DNA from: Cladopsammia gracilis
Lineage: Eukaryota > Cnidaria > Anthozoa > Scleractinia > Dendrophylliidae
NCBI GenBank assembly: GCA_022457155.1
Contig: JAJGOT010000154.1
Span: 1,498,389-1,562,388, forward strand
DNA length: 64,000 nt
Reading direction: 5' to 3'
Made by a program: the position numbers and the translations under genes. Below are positions 46,584-58,025 of the stretch, in pieces. Numbering within the stretch: the stretch's first letter is position 1; each line of letters starts with the position of its first letter. The notes under the pieces were generated by a model. That model saw nothing but the letters and a program-made list of their open reading frames with translations. It was not told the origin of the DNA and ran no database searches.

Positions 46584-46731
46584 ACTTTCTCGATATATCA
46601 ACAACAATGGCTTAGCAGTCTATGAATATTCCATAAAACGATTCGACACAAAAGAAAAAATTAACGTAACAATGGATAAAAAGAACGAGGTATTGTTGTG
46701 TTTCATTTCGTTGTTGATATATCGAGAAGTT
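46584..46731. repeat. Palindromic element
   Basis: ACTTTCTCGATATATCAACA at the left and TGTTGATATATCGAGAAGT at the right. Confidence 0.7.
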
Positions 46732-46827
46732 ACCTACAAATGCATTTCGCAACCGAGAACAACTTGAATCCCCGCGTTAATCCAGCGATAACAATCACTG
46801 AATTGTTGTAAACGAATATAAATAACA

Positions 46828-47290
46828 ACAAGTAGCCCGATGGGCTTCGAAACTGGCTCGTTTTGTCTCAGTTTTCAACCGGTTTTCATTTTAGAGTTTT
46901 ATATTAGGCCCGGTTCAAACGTCGAACTTCACATGTGCCGAACCTAATGCAAATGAGAAAAATCTATTGTTCTTGCTCATTTGCATTAGGTTCGGCACAT
47001 GTGAAGTTCGACGTTTGAACCGGGCCTTAGCAATCCACAGTATACAATCTAGAATATATTCATATGCAGAGTCCAGTCTACATTTACATTTACATTCCAC
47101 AGCCCGCTTCAAGCACTCCTTAGGGACAGATTATTTCATTGTTAGGGGAGGGAGGAGGGGGGGTGGGCAATTACCAGAAAAAAAATTCCTGCATAGCAAA
47201 AGTAAAGAAAAAATAATGCACAGAGAGCCAATGGAAAAAAGGTATGGAACAATCCCGAAAAAAAAATTATTGCCCATCATCAAGACGGAA
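46828..47290. repeat. Dispersed repeat R, second copy
   Basis: Matches 28655-29030 in the same orientation, with a 120-bp MITE inserted. Confidence 0.8.
46907..47026. mobile_element. 120-bp palindromic MITE, TTA target duplication
   Basis: Same family as 6442-6561; TTA at 46904-46906 and 47027-47029. The empty site in repeat copy 1 has a single TTA at 28735-28737. Confidence 0.92.
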
Positions 47291-47331
47291 AAAAATTCAT
47301 GATCAGAAAAATTGCCCACACCGCCCCCCCC

Positions 47332-47333
<2 letters not shown>

Positions 47334-47416
<83 letters not shown>
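47334..47416. repeat. (CA)n microsatellite
   Basis: About 41 CA dinucleotides; causes spurious Cys-Val and His-Thr frames. Confidence 0.97.
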
Positions 47417-47418
<2 letters not shown>

Positions 47419-47426
47419 GTCACTAT

Positions 47427-48565
47427 TATAGCGGAGCTCTGCCGGGCGAAGGCCCGCGCGGAGCCCCATAGAACCTATGGTTCTCATAGAACCAGAGAAC
47501 CATAGAACCCATGCCCGTCATTTTTCATGGTCATGGCTAGCGGAATGTTTCGCGGGCGCGTCGTGTGCCCGGCGTACGCGTAGGTCTAACTCGCGGCCGC
47601 GTATACCGTCGCAAAACATGCGCGTATGACCCCACACAACGTCCTGGATCTTTGCAATTTCACGTCACCTGGGAAACACTTTTGATGTTTTGCTCATTGT
47701 TGAGAAAACCGTTTAAATTAAAGTCGTTATTCTCCTGCATTTTTTCGCGGTTTGCTACTCAAGACAAGGAATACTAATTAAGGGATACTCAGAAGCCGCT
47801 ATAGTGGAAAAAGAAGAGCTTTCAGGGATAAAATCTTGCTTCGAGAATGGGAGCAATGCGAGGAGATTTTGTCACTTCGGGTTTCAGAACTGAAGAAGCG
47901 GAGATTTTCCAAGCAGTGGAGGGACTTGAAGGTAAAACAAAATACATTTTTCGATGGGAATTTATGTTGATATCAATCTGTGATTGACTTTTTCTTTTTG
48001 TTCTCGTTAACGTGTTCAATTAAATTCAGTTGTTTTGATTTCTTTCATCGGAGACATCTCGGCGTTTTGCTTTTAAATATAAACTTATGGAGATTTGAAT
48101 AAAATTTTTCGAAAGAAGATTGTGTTGTCCATTTTTATGTGTTTGTTCATTCATTACATAGGTTGCAAAGCGATTTTATGTAAACAAAACAAGACTTGGA
48201 TTTTATAGTTCTAAATTTCACTCGCGCGGTCTTATGCAAATATGTTTGTGTATTTTTTGCAATTTTGATTTCCAAGTCAGTTTCTCGGACAATTTTTTAT
48301 AAGCAACAGGTGTATTTTATTTGGAAATTAGTCGTACTAGTTATTCTAGACGGAGAAAAAGTTGTTTTTGTGAACTTTTGTACGGTCTAAATGTACTGTG
48401 CAAACGGTCGCGTGAGTCTGTTTTTGAGAATTGCTAAAATTAAAAGATAGCCCGGTCGTCAATTTTATTCTTGTGCTTCTGACCTTTCACCTCAGTTAAG
48501 TTTATCGTCGGCTTTCTGTTCAAAGAGCGACGCTCTTAGGCTCAGCCTATCTATATTTATTACCT
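47427..48565. mobile_element. Dispersed element X, copy 1
   Basis: From AGCGGAGCTCTGCCGGGCG to TTAGGCTCAGCCTATCTATA; resembles 60040-60975 over most of its length, including TTCATGGTCATGGCTAGCGG and GTACGGTCTAAATGTA. No transposase or reverse transcriptase frame. Confidence 0.7.
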
Positions 48566-48894
48566 CCTGAGTACCCCTAGGCCTTTTGATATTTTACATA
48601 AGCAGATGTTAGTTTTATTCTTTCTATCTTTCCATCAAAAATGTTTTTTAAAGCAGTAGAACTGATACCAGACGAGTCGAGGAAGATTCAAACATACATA
48701 GCTTTTAAGAACAATTTAAAAACATTAAAACTCACTGGACTATGAGGGTGATGTGCGGCAATTTTAAGGCACGTTTTACTACTTTTATATTTTGTATTAT
48801 ATTATACTCTTAGTTAGATAAATATTGTAACGATTTTAATTCGTAACCATTTTTAATTATAGCTTAACTTAAGTTATACACTTAAACAGAATTT

Positions 48895-48943
48895 ATTGAT
48901 TGATTGATTGATCGATTGATTGATTGATTGATTGATTGATTAA
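48895..48943. repeat. (TTGA)n microsatellite
   Basis: Counterpart of the array at 16253-16326. Confidence 0.9.
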
Positions 48944-48957
48944 AGATTAAAGATTAA

Positions 48958-49385
48958 GGGGCCGATTACATGGCGAATTTCAGCCCGGGCTGTAATTTCA
49001 GCCCGGTAGGCGGGCTGGAATTTTGTTGCGATTGCACGGCGAATTTCAGCCCGGGCTGACAGGGAGTTAGGAAACTAGGGAGTCTGATAGCGCCGTTATT
49101 CCACTGAAACCTGATAGCCGCCAACTTGTTTCATTGAAAACAAGTCTTTGCGCATGCCCAAGTGCACTTTTCTACCGAGGTGACCTCGCTTTTCAGCCCG
49201 GGCTGAAATTCTATTCTGATTACGAGGTTTTTCAGCCCGTTTTCCCAGGCTGATGAAACCGGGCTGGAAATTTCAGCCCGGACTGAAATTCAACCCAGGC
49301 TCAAACTTTCTTCATGTAATCTCAAACGTAGTTTTAAGAAGATTTGTTCAAGAAACCGGGTTGAAATTCGCCATGTAATCGGCCC
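48958..49385. mobile_element. MITE with GGCCGATTACATGGC ends (copy B)
   Basis: Same site as 16338-16615, but 428 bp with a different interior; AGCCCGGGCTGAAATT palindromes inside. Confidence 0.75.
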
Positions 49386-49388
49386 TTA

Positions 49389-50190
49389 AAAAAGGCTAGT
49401 GAAAAGGTCTTTGTTTTACTTAGCCACCAAATTTCAACATAAAATTCAAACCAAGCTGTGTAAAAGATTACAGAATCAAATATGTGAATGAAAATTATTT
49501 TGTAAGTATTTGAATGGTTCTAATGCACTAAATGCTACTTGTCTTTCGTAGATCGTCAGCGCGAAACAAAACTTCAAATTACTTCTTTCGTACAACGGTG
49601 TAATTATCTGCGCTAAAGCAGGATAACGGATAACATGAAGGGACGCAGGCGGCTTCTACTGTAAGTACCGCAAAGGAATGCCAGAAAAAAATTCCTAACA
49701 TACCTAACATACTTTAACTTAAAAAGCACCACTTTTCTTCCCCTTTGAGACCAGTTTGTCATAATCCGCCTTGATGTCATGGACGATGTTATTAAATCGA
49801 AAACAAACCAATATTAATCCTTTAACTTCCAAGAGTGCCAAACATCAAAATTCAAGAAAAATCCCAAATTTTATTTTATAAAATATTGAAAAACAAATAC
49901 ATGTACAAATGGTACCATCCAAAAGTACTGCAAACAAGGATTCATTTCATTTTCATATCTTGTAAGAGAGTAGAACCGATTAAAGATTAAAAAAGACTAG
50001 TGCAAAGGTCTTTGTTTTACTAAGCCACCAAATTTCAACATAATTAAAAATTCAAACCAAGCTGCGCAAAAGATTACAGAATCAAATAAGTCGAATGACA
50101 ATTATTTTGTAAGTATTTGAATGGTTCGACTGCACAAAGAGCTCTCTTGACTGCACTAAATGCTACTTGTCTTGCTCAGATCGTCAGCGC
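49389..50190. repeat. Internal direct repeat of copy B
   Basis: The blocks starting near 49392 and 49995 match each other and the pair at 16634 and 17225. Confidence 0.75.
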
Positions 50191-50927
50191 GAAACAAACT
50201 TCAAATTACTTCTTTCGTGCAACAGTGTAATTATATTACATCATCAAGGATATTATATTTTTTTCCGGCATAGCATAATCTGATCCCAAAACTCTTCCCC
50301 CTCCCCTCCCCCCTTCCCCTCCCCTCCCCTCCCCTCGGCTTTGGAGACTGGCTTGCCTCGCGCTGGGTCTGGCAAGTTGATATTTCGCATTCTCTCGGCT
50401 AGCCAATCACAACCAAGGTATTCAACAGGCATACATTTCTTTGTTTCTAGAAAGCAATTGGCAAAACAATAAGCATTACAATGCAATTCGTATTATTATT
50501 TCTTTCCTACCAGGCAAACCAAAAGCGTATTTTCGGGAGTAATTCTCATTGATTTGCAAAATATATATTTTTTCTTAATCCATCCGATACTTTGACAAAG
50601 TAATCGATGGTTTATTTAGAGTTGTCATTTTACACCAAGTTTGCTCTTGGACAAAATGTTGATTTTATTGATCATGGCAAGCTTCCGGCTTATGAGTTTT
50701 GGCTTCCGGTTAATCAGAAGTCTCCAGACACGCAATAACAACCTTCCCAGACTCAGCGCGAAGCAGGTTAGCCTTAAGAACCGAAAGGGAAAGTGGGGAA
50801 CCAAATTAGACAAAGCAATGTTTTTCTTTAGTTGTTATTGTTTTCGTGATTTCGCTGTTGTTTGTTTGGTTTCTCTTCTTTTCAGTGTTACTTCTACAGC
50901 AAAATTATAGCAAAAAAATTAACGGTC

Positions 50928-51110
50928 TTACGACTTAGTTTTATTAATGTTTGCAATGTTACTTGACTGACTGGTCTCCACGTTTTGTTCCGAAGTTACC
51001 ACTGTAGGCTCATTGTCTTCTTCTACGTCACTCGACTCGGCTCCAGTCTCTAAATGGCACGATCTCTTTGCCAGGTACCTTAAGATAAGGAGGCGAATAA
51101 CCTCTCGTCT
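50928..51110 (-). CDS. TRPC: TRPC copy B exon 7: C-terminal tail, altered end
   Basis: 60 codons plus stop. REVIRLLILRYLAKRSC helix and acidic stretch, then NVETSQSSNIANINKTKS, a new end caused by a 2-base deletion after GTGGAGAC relative to copy A. Confidence 0.82.
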   Translation of the reverse strand, partial: RREVIRLLILRYLAKRSCHLETGAESSDVEEDNEPTVVTSEQNVETSQSSNIANINKTKS

Positions 51111-54100
51111 CTGAGAAAAAAACATACAAATCTTTATTGGAGCACGTTGAGTTTCCAATTCAGATAAAAAGTAAAGAAATATGTCAATAGCAAGCTGGAC
51201 TATTATCAACAAAGTCTTGAAAATTAACATCTGTGACGTATCATGCGATATACAGCGTTACACAATTTGCAATTTGTGTATTATTCGGTGACAGACGCAT
51301 TGCCAAACGAATGGATTAAATAGTTCATTAACCCTTTTACGGCTGAATTTTTTTAAAAAAAGGGTATTTTTTACCGTTAAATCGGTTTTTTGGGAGCAAC
51401 ATGGCCAAATGTCAACAAACATTGCTACAAAAGCAATTTGTTACACTCGCGCTACAGTATGAACAAGATTCCGTCTTGAAAAGTGTAATATTTAGGTTAA
51501 GCGCATGCGCATAAGCAAAAAAGACTTTTTTCCTGCTTCTTTTACTTTCCCTTTTTCTCCCCCTTTCTTCTCTTCCTATCTTCTACTCTCTATTACCTTT
51601 CTATCGGCTGGAAAAGGTTTGGCATAAGCGCTAAAAACGCTGTAAATGAAACATTGTTCAATTGCAGGGGTATTGACCTAATTTACCACCAAATTTTGCA
51701 CCAATATTTGAACATGTTTTTTTCGAATAACTCTGCTAGAATTTGGTCCATATTCAAAGTGGAGGCTCGTGTGCATGGATCTATCCTCGGTGTATCAGTT
51801 GAGCATCAAAATTATCTGGCAACGTACAAATTGATGACGTCACAAGTAGTGCAATGTGTGCTGCTCCAAATGTCGACAAAAGTCGACTTTGGCAGCGAAA
51901 GTGTTAAAATGATGATTTCTTAAATAAATAAAATTGTGGAATATTGTTTACCTGTTGCTCGTCAATCCTTCTAAAACTCCTAACCTTTATAATCGTCTTA
52001 GGCGTCATCTTTATCAGCTTTTTAAAAAAAAGCTGCAAAAAAAGAAACAAAATTATGTCATCGAACATTGTGGAAAGAAGCATCCTGGCACGTACTATAA
52101 CCTATATTAGTAATTAGAAAGATCCAAAGAAACTGCGTTATATATTTAATGTGCAGTATTTGTCCACATTACCGTTTTCCAAGAGAAAATAATAGAACAG
52201 AGAGGGACTCCCAGTAATGGGTTTGGGATATCTTAATTGCAAAAAAAGTTATATTTAGTTACAATGCGGACCAAGGCGGAAACAATTTCCGGTGAGCTGG
52301 TTGACTTCCGGAAGGCTTGCTTTCTTGAATCAGCGCGTCAAATCGAAGTGGAGTCAACAAATTAAAAAAAATGGCGACCAAACTTCCCACGTGCTCCATA
52401 ATTCGATTGTGCACGCTAAAGCATGAACCAATAGACCAATTTCGATATATTAAAATTCATACTTGGCTCCGAGGCTTTGGAGAATAAAACAAAAGAAATC
52501 ACATCGAGGTTCAGGGATGAATAATTAATTTGTTTTGTTTTATTTCCCTAAGCCTCGGAGCCAAGTATGAATTTTAATATAACGGAAATGGTCTATTGTT
52601 AAATAATACAAGTCTACTGGGTTTTTTCTATCGGTTACTATGTATTTTAATGTGCAAGGGCAGGACCCCCCCCCCCCCCCCCCCCCGTAAATTGCTGAAG
52701 AAAACATTGTGAGACCAAACGAAATTTATTTTTATAGTTACTAGATAAAGTGTAATTCACATGCAAGAATTGAAGAAAATCTGTTTCGTGACCAATTTTG
52801 ATTATGAGGATCTTAGGGAGACAGCCACTTAATGACAATAGTTCTCACTAAAACTTCATAAAGTGATAATTACTAACCACGACGGCTTCAGAACAACAGG
52901 CTGTGAAAAGACGCTTCATAAGCCATTGGAATGGAAGCAGTACATACAGAATATTAAATGGTGGCGGAAGACCGCCTTTCTTGTAAACCCAGTTGAACCA
53001 CAGCTTTGTCCTCCTAAACTTCCACTCGGTATCCATGTTTTCCTGTCAATCATTTGAAAGCCATGTCAAAAGATTATTTTGCTAGATGTTGGAGAAGAAA
53101 TGGTTTTGATTATATAAGTACTGAGATTTATTCATAGATTGGCAGTGATGAAAAAATCGTCCTGTTTCTAGTCACAGCCAATCAGTGACACTAACGATAA
53201 AATTTCACAAGTGAGAAAACATCGTTCGCTGCGTCTGATTGGACGAACGATGTTTTTTCACTAGTGAAAAGTGATCGTACGGGAAACTACGTCATCCTTG
53301 GCGCGAAAACTGGGAAACCGCCTTTTTTCAATATGTCGGAAAGATTTGCAGACGCCGGTTCGGTTGATAGTTTTATTGCAGAACAAGAAAACAAAGCCAC
53401 GTTGCAAAAAATACAACGAGATGTAAAACTTTTTCAAACGTTTTTAGAAACCAAGCGTGAATGAACTTAGAAAAGTTGAAGAATTTCCAGCAGTGGCTGA
53501 ACGAATACTTGTGTGAGTTCATCATTTTGGTCAGAATCAAAGATGAGAAAGACTATGAGCATTTTTCGCTCCGACGTTTATTGGCAAGCTTTGAGCAACA
53601 TCTAAAGAAAAAATACTCTGCCAGTATCATGAATGAACTCGTATTTGAGAAGACAAGAAAGTTCTTCTGTCCAAACAGAAAGAGTTGAAGAAAAAAGGAA
53701 AAGGAAATAAGCCAAACGCTTCGATAGCTTTTTAAAACAAGTGATGAATTGAATACGCTCTACGTTGGTGCACGAAATCCTGAAGCGCTTTTAAACACAC
53801 TGTGGTTAAATAACACCATGCATTTTGGACTCAGAGGCTGCAAGAGTCTGCAAAGAGCAAAGAGGTATGTGCTAGGGTGATGTTAAGTTGAAGCCTTATG
53901 TCGACAGTAATGATGAGTAAGCTTGACTTTAAATAACATTGCTTTGAATAATTCAAAGTAAATAAAACTAGCTTTTAATATTTCCATGTTTTCGATTTGT
54001 TGAAATTTTGAAAAGAAAATGTTGAATCTTTTATAAGCTTTTGTGTAAATAAAACTCATTTTCACCTCCTAGAAATTTTGAAAAGAAAATGTTGACTCCT

Positions 54101-57100
54101 TTAATCTTTTGAGCGAATAAAACTCATTTCAGCGTCTAATCGCTGTTGTCATTATTGTTTGAAAGAAATCTCAGTACTTATAAAATAAACAAATAACTTC
54201 ATGGTTGGTTCGCTTGTACGATTTTTATTCACTCGTTGTGAAGAATCACAAACTCACTCACTCGAAGACTTGCTCGTTCGTTTGTGATTCTTCCAACTCG
54301 TGAATAAAAATCGTACGTGCTCACCAACCATGAAGTAATCTCTATATAATGTACGATATGGCGTGACATTTTTGCGGGTTCTATTATTTGCGATTTTTCT
54401 GATTTTTGCGATCTTTTTTAAGAATAAAAAAAAATGTTCTGCAAAAATTAACTACAATCCCTAAGATTGACCATTTAACTCTTACAAACACGAACGAGTT
54501 GATGTCAACAGACCCACAAATGGGCAACCCACATGCCAAAACACATCCAGTTCGGGTCCAACTGGACAGGAAATGGCGATCACAATTGTTGTGATAAGTT
54601 GACAATATGTAATTATAATTCAATTACTATACATCGTCGTTTTAGAAAAAACCTGTTATTTTATAATCTCTAACAAAGCTGTTATTAATTGCTGTTGGTA
54701 ATTGTTTTCAAAATTAGACCGTATTCAACTTGCTGTGCATCACAAAAATAAATTCCTCTTAGATCCCAAAATAACCACAAACTGTCAAACCCGTTCAAAA
54801 CCTACTGATTAGCTAAAAATAGAACATCTTAAGGTATTCCTCCCCACCCTAATGACATCCCACCGCGTTTTATTCATGGCATAAGGACCATAAGCTATAA
54901 CGTCATCTACGTTAATGTATTTCACTGCAAATGAATGAGAATCACCGCAGACAAATGATTAACCGGTCCCCACTATACGGCTGATAGTAATAAACCTGTT
55001 GTTGAGGTATACAGCAACAGTGTAAATTATGATTGGAATGTGTTCAAGAGATACTGCGGACGCTCGAGGAAGCTGCAAATACTTTAGGCCTTCTCACAGA
55101 CTTGAACATCACTACAAATTGTTATCTCCATACCGACAAGAGAGCATTGGTACTTACCGTTATTCGGGTGTAGGATTCGTTAAGTATTGCAATCAGCATG
55201 TTAAGAGCCACAAGAACCGCTACGACATTGAACACACCAAATAATGTCATGCCTGATTTCCAGATAACATCGTATCCGTTCTCTGTAATCTTAAAACTTG
55301 AATGGTTAATCTCACCGAAAAGCGTCCAAAAGATTATGCTTGCACTGCTTTCTATCCTAAAAAAAAAAACAATAACACGCGCTTGTATTGGGGCAGTACG
55401 CAGCTCTTACAAGGTCTTCTCTGATTTGATGAGAAAACAATAGAACAAACAACACAACAATGGCTAACAATAGACCCTAGACCTAAAAACAATAGAGCTG
55501 CATGATATACAGGTCCAATGAAATTAGAGGTTGTAAAGAGCTGCGTGGTATCTGCTTGTATTTGTATCAGCCGAAAAAGAGACAAATCCGCTGGCAAAAG
55601 ATTTATTTAATAGTTGCTTCCAATCGCATTCCGTTAGAGCCTGATCATGACGTTCTAACAGTGACTGGGTACGAGCTATTGAGTCAGCGTTAAAGCATAC
55701 AATTTCATTTAAGGGAATGTGTTGAACTGCTCACCCAACTTCCCATGAATTTTCTTTCTAAATAAAATGTTCACATTCTTTATGTAAATTAATTATAAGC
55801 ACCTTTTTAGATGTAGAGAACCTGTCGCATTTTTGCTGTGGTGCAAGAATTCCTTAGCTGCAGCATACTGCATATACAACTTTGTGAAGCTTACGGCAAA
55901 AGCCAGAAAGACGAAGACGAAATACAAGAAGAACTTTGCCACATCTGTTAACATACGTATAAATGCATGTAGTAGTGGGCCAGTGCTCGCATTTGCTTGA
56001 ATAAATGAGAAGTTTCGGATAAATGCCAGCAAGACTCCGAAGGTGATAAAACATTCTGAAGTCAACATGGTCCTGAAGGATGGTTTATTTCTATTGTTAT
56101 TCCAGTCTGCTGGATCCAACGTGCCTGGTAGTGTTGCTCGTCCAGTCCACCAAATGACGTAGTGAAGACCAAATGACATCACTGTCGCCACAGACAGATA
56201 GCTCCAATAGTGGGAAAAGTAGCGAACTCTTCCTTGTTGGAAAACATCTGTGATGACTTCCACAAGGTAACCAATGACGAACACAAGAATTACCCAATCT
56301 GTTCAAAGGAAATCGAGAAGGAAATAGACGTAAGGTCTTAAGCGTTTGAGAGTTACTATTTGTTATATAAATTTCAGTGAAACACATGGATTTCACCCAA
56401 AGATATCACAACATATGTTAAAATATCAATCGTGTTTATTTTCACTATGAAAAATGAGGAGTTACTGACGTAAACCACCATGTTTGCCCTTGTGAAATGT
56501 CAAACGAGATGAAAGGTGTTGGTGTCGTTTTAATCGAAACATCTTCGGATCTTCCTCAAAAATCTTCGGCAATTTTCGAAAAATTGCTTAACCGGGCACC
56601 TAGCCTATATTTTCTTCAACTTCTATAGTCTTACCAATAAAGGAATAGCTCAAAAAGGTACTCCCAGAACGTCCAGAAGATGTAAATGCCAGTAAGAAAA
56701 GAAATGTTTGATATGAACCGCAGTGGATGAGAAACGTCACACAAGGTGAGTGGAACATTTTGGTGACCTTATGATTGGGCAAAATGTTGACAAAGACAAA
56801 CCAAACCATGAAGACCAAAGGGTACAGCAGGAAAGATAGTAGGATCACCATGGTCTGTTTCCAAGCACTTTTCTCCAAGAAAGGGACATTTTTGTATACT
56901 TCTGAGTTTAATATCAACTGGCTGTAAGGATGGCTGACGAACTGCAAGTTGAAATCATTTCGTTAGTATTATCACTGAGTTTACACGGAATAAGCCCCTT
57001 ATTGCACGGGGCAATGAGGTGTCATGTGTCATGTGTGTCACGACACACGTGTCATTTAATAATTCTTTATGAGGAAATCTAACCTGAATAATATTTTAAC

Positions 57101-58025
57101 GTTGGTAAATTGAATAAATAAAAACGTATTTTAAACATACCTTTTTATTTTTGGTACTGATAGCAAATTCCAGCATGTTTAAAGAACTTTTCCCCAAGTC
57201 AGGCAGCGTTTCTTCTTTGTTGTTCATATCCATGACGCATCTTATCTCTTCCATCGTGCGGCATTCATTCAGGAGCGCTACGGCAAATTCTTCACAGCCA
57301 TCACAAAGTTCGAAATATTCATTCCTAAATTCGTACTCTTGTTCAGCCATGGCACGGAGTTCTTTGTTCAGAACACATGCACGATGAACTGGGCCTGGCC
57401 CCCTCTGCACGTTTTGAAGAAAAGACGCCGCGATAAACACAGGGCTGGCGAGTGCACGGTATTCATTTAAACGGTACATAGCGGGTCCAAGCTTCTCGTT
57501 GGCCACTCCGTTGGAGTCTGAAAACCGCTGGACACTTTCTGCATCACCAATGGTGAAACCATGTTCCAGCAACAGGTTGACCATTTGGAAATTCTGCAAA
57601 CAGGCCGCCAGGATCAGCGGGGTGACGTAACCAGCTTGACGTTTTAAAGAGCACAGTGCGTTTGGTGATGGTTGGTGCTGTTGATCGTAAAACTGAAGCA
57701 GTGTTTCCACTGTTTTTATGTCATCACCGTGTACTGCGTGAAGCAAAGCAAACTCTAAGTCGGCCCCGCCACTCAGTAAGGCTCTGATCATGTCGACTCG
57801 AACGGCCACATTCAGGCCTCCTGCCACTTGTAAAACTGTTTTATTAGAACTATCCAAACAATTAAGGTCACATTTTGCCTCCTGAGCGGAACTCACAATG
57901 CTCCTAACGCTCTCTAAATTTCCTTTTCTAATTGCCTCGAAAAGCTTTCGTTGTAACTTGTCAATTGGCGGACGACGACCACCATCCACTGCTATCTCTC
58001 GAAGAAAAATATTTGTTCCTTCCAT
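50928..58025 (-). CDS. TRPC: TRPC-type cation channel gene, copy B (seven exons, 771 aa)
   Basis: Paralogue of the gene at 18191-24620 with the same plan. Exons: 58025-57141, 56941-56635, 56298-55803, 55356-55158, 53042-52878, 52032-51952, 51110-50928. Exons 1-6 have exactly the same lengths as in copy A, all GT-AG, all in phase. Ankyrin-like N terminus, RLNEYRALASP TRP_2 motif, pore IFWTLFGE, S6 NMLIAILNESY and TRP box EWKFRRTKLW are intact. By hand count exon 1 differs from copy A at about 26 of 295 residues, clustered between the ankyrin and TRP_2 parts. Exon 7 has a 2-base deletion near its end, so the tail reads through to a stop 60 codons in. Probably functional: a TRPC subunit that could assemble with the copy A product (inference). 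Confidence 0.93.
51332..51903. mobile_element. piggyBac-like MITE, TTAA target duplication
   Basis: TTAA at 51328 and 51904; ends CCCTTTTACGGCTG and, inverted, CACTTTCGCTGCC. It lies in TRPC-B intron 6; copy A continues without it near 18565. Confidence 0.75.
51952..52032 (-). CDS. TRPC: TRPC copy B exon 6: basic helix
   Basis: 27 codons: LFFKKLIKMTPKTIIKVRSF and RRIDEQQ, between TTTGCAG and GTAAAC. Confidence 0.8.
52431..52596. repeat. Palindromic MITE in TRPC-B intron 5
   Basis: ATAGACCAATTTCGATATAT ends and inverse, inner TTGGCTCCGAGGCTTTGG/CCTAAGCCTCGGAGCCAA. Absent from copy A. Confidence 0.75.
52878..53042 (-). CDS. TRPC: TRPC copy B exon 5: TRP box
   Basis: 55 codons. EWKFRRTKLWFNWVYKKGG, nearly identical to copy A. 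Confidence 0.92.
53333..53880 (+). pseudogene. Crypton / DUF3504-like recombinase fragment
   Basis: The ATG frame gives SERFADAGSVDSFIAEQENK; after a stop or frameshift at about 53461 the next frame reads FQQWLNEYLCEFIILVRIKD, SLRRLLASFEQHLKKKYSAS and NELVFEKTRKFF; beyond 53700 NPEALLNTLWLNNTMHFGLRG is still legible. These are the hallmarks of the ZMYM/QRICH1/KCTD1-related Crypton domain. Several stops show it is dead. The catalytic C-terminal part is missing. Confidence 0.75.
54195..54337. repeat. Palindrome at the end of the Crypton insertion
   Basis: ACTTCATGGTTGGT and GTACGATTTTTATTCACTCG are repeated inverted; inner ACTCACTCACTCG-type repeats. Confidence 0.7.
55158..55356 (-). CDS. TRPC: TRPC copy B exon 4: pore and S6
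   Basis: 199 nt, GTAAGT donor. IIFWTLFGEIN, then VLVALNMLIAILNESYTRIT. The stretch after the pore helix differs from copy A more than S6 does. Confidence 0.93.
55390..55553. mobile_element. hAT-like MITE, 8-bp target duplication CTTGTATT
   Basis: CTTGTATT at 55382-55389 and 55555-55562; copy A has it once (22092-22099). Ends with CGCAGCTCTTACAA and inverse. Same family as 32011-32165. Confidence 0.88.
55803..56298 (-). CDS. TRPC: TRPC copy B exon 3: S2-S5 membrane region
   Basis: 496 nt. YFSHYWSYLSVATVMSFG, RNFSFIQANASTGPLLHAF, FFLYFVFVFLAFAVSF; donor GTGCTT. Confidence 0.9.
56635..56941 (-). CDS. TRPC: TRPC copy B exon 2: pre-S1 and S1-S2 region
   Basis: 307 nt from TTGCAG to GTAAGA. FVSHPYSQLILNSEVYKN and ILLSFLLYPLVFMVWF. 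Confidence 0.9.
57141..58025 (-). CDS. TRPC: TRPC copy B exon 1: ankyrin repeats and TRP_2 region
   Basis: 295 codons, donor GTATGT. Same boundaries as copy A; carries PPIDKLQRKLFEAIRKGN and RLNEYRALASPVF. Confidence 0.93.

Larger units (their letters stand above)
53112..54337. mobile_element. Crypton-type insertion in TRPC-B intron 4
   Basis: The sequence from after GAAATGGTTT to before TAATGTAC is absent from copy A (about 21036-21040). It holds a decayed tyrosine-recombinase-like ORF and ends in a palindrome (54195-54337). Confidence 0.7.

Noticed and set aside
47131..47505. Frames rich in Cys-Val or His-Thr
   Set aside because: Produced by the (CA)n microsatellite.
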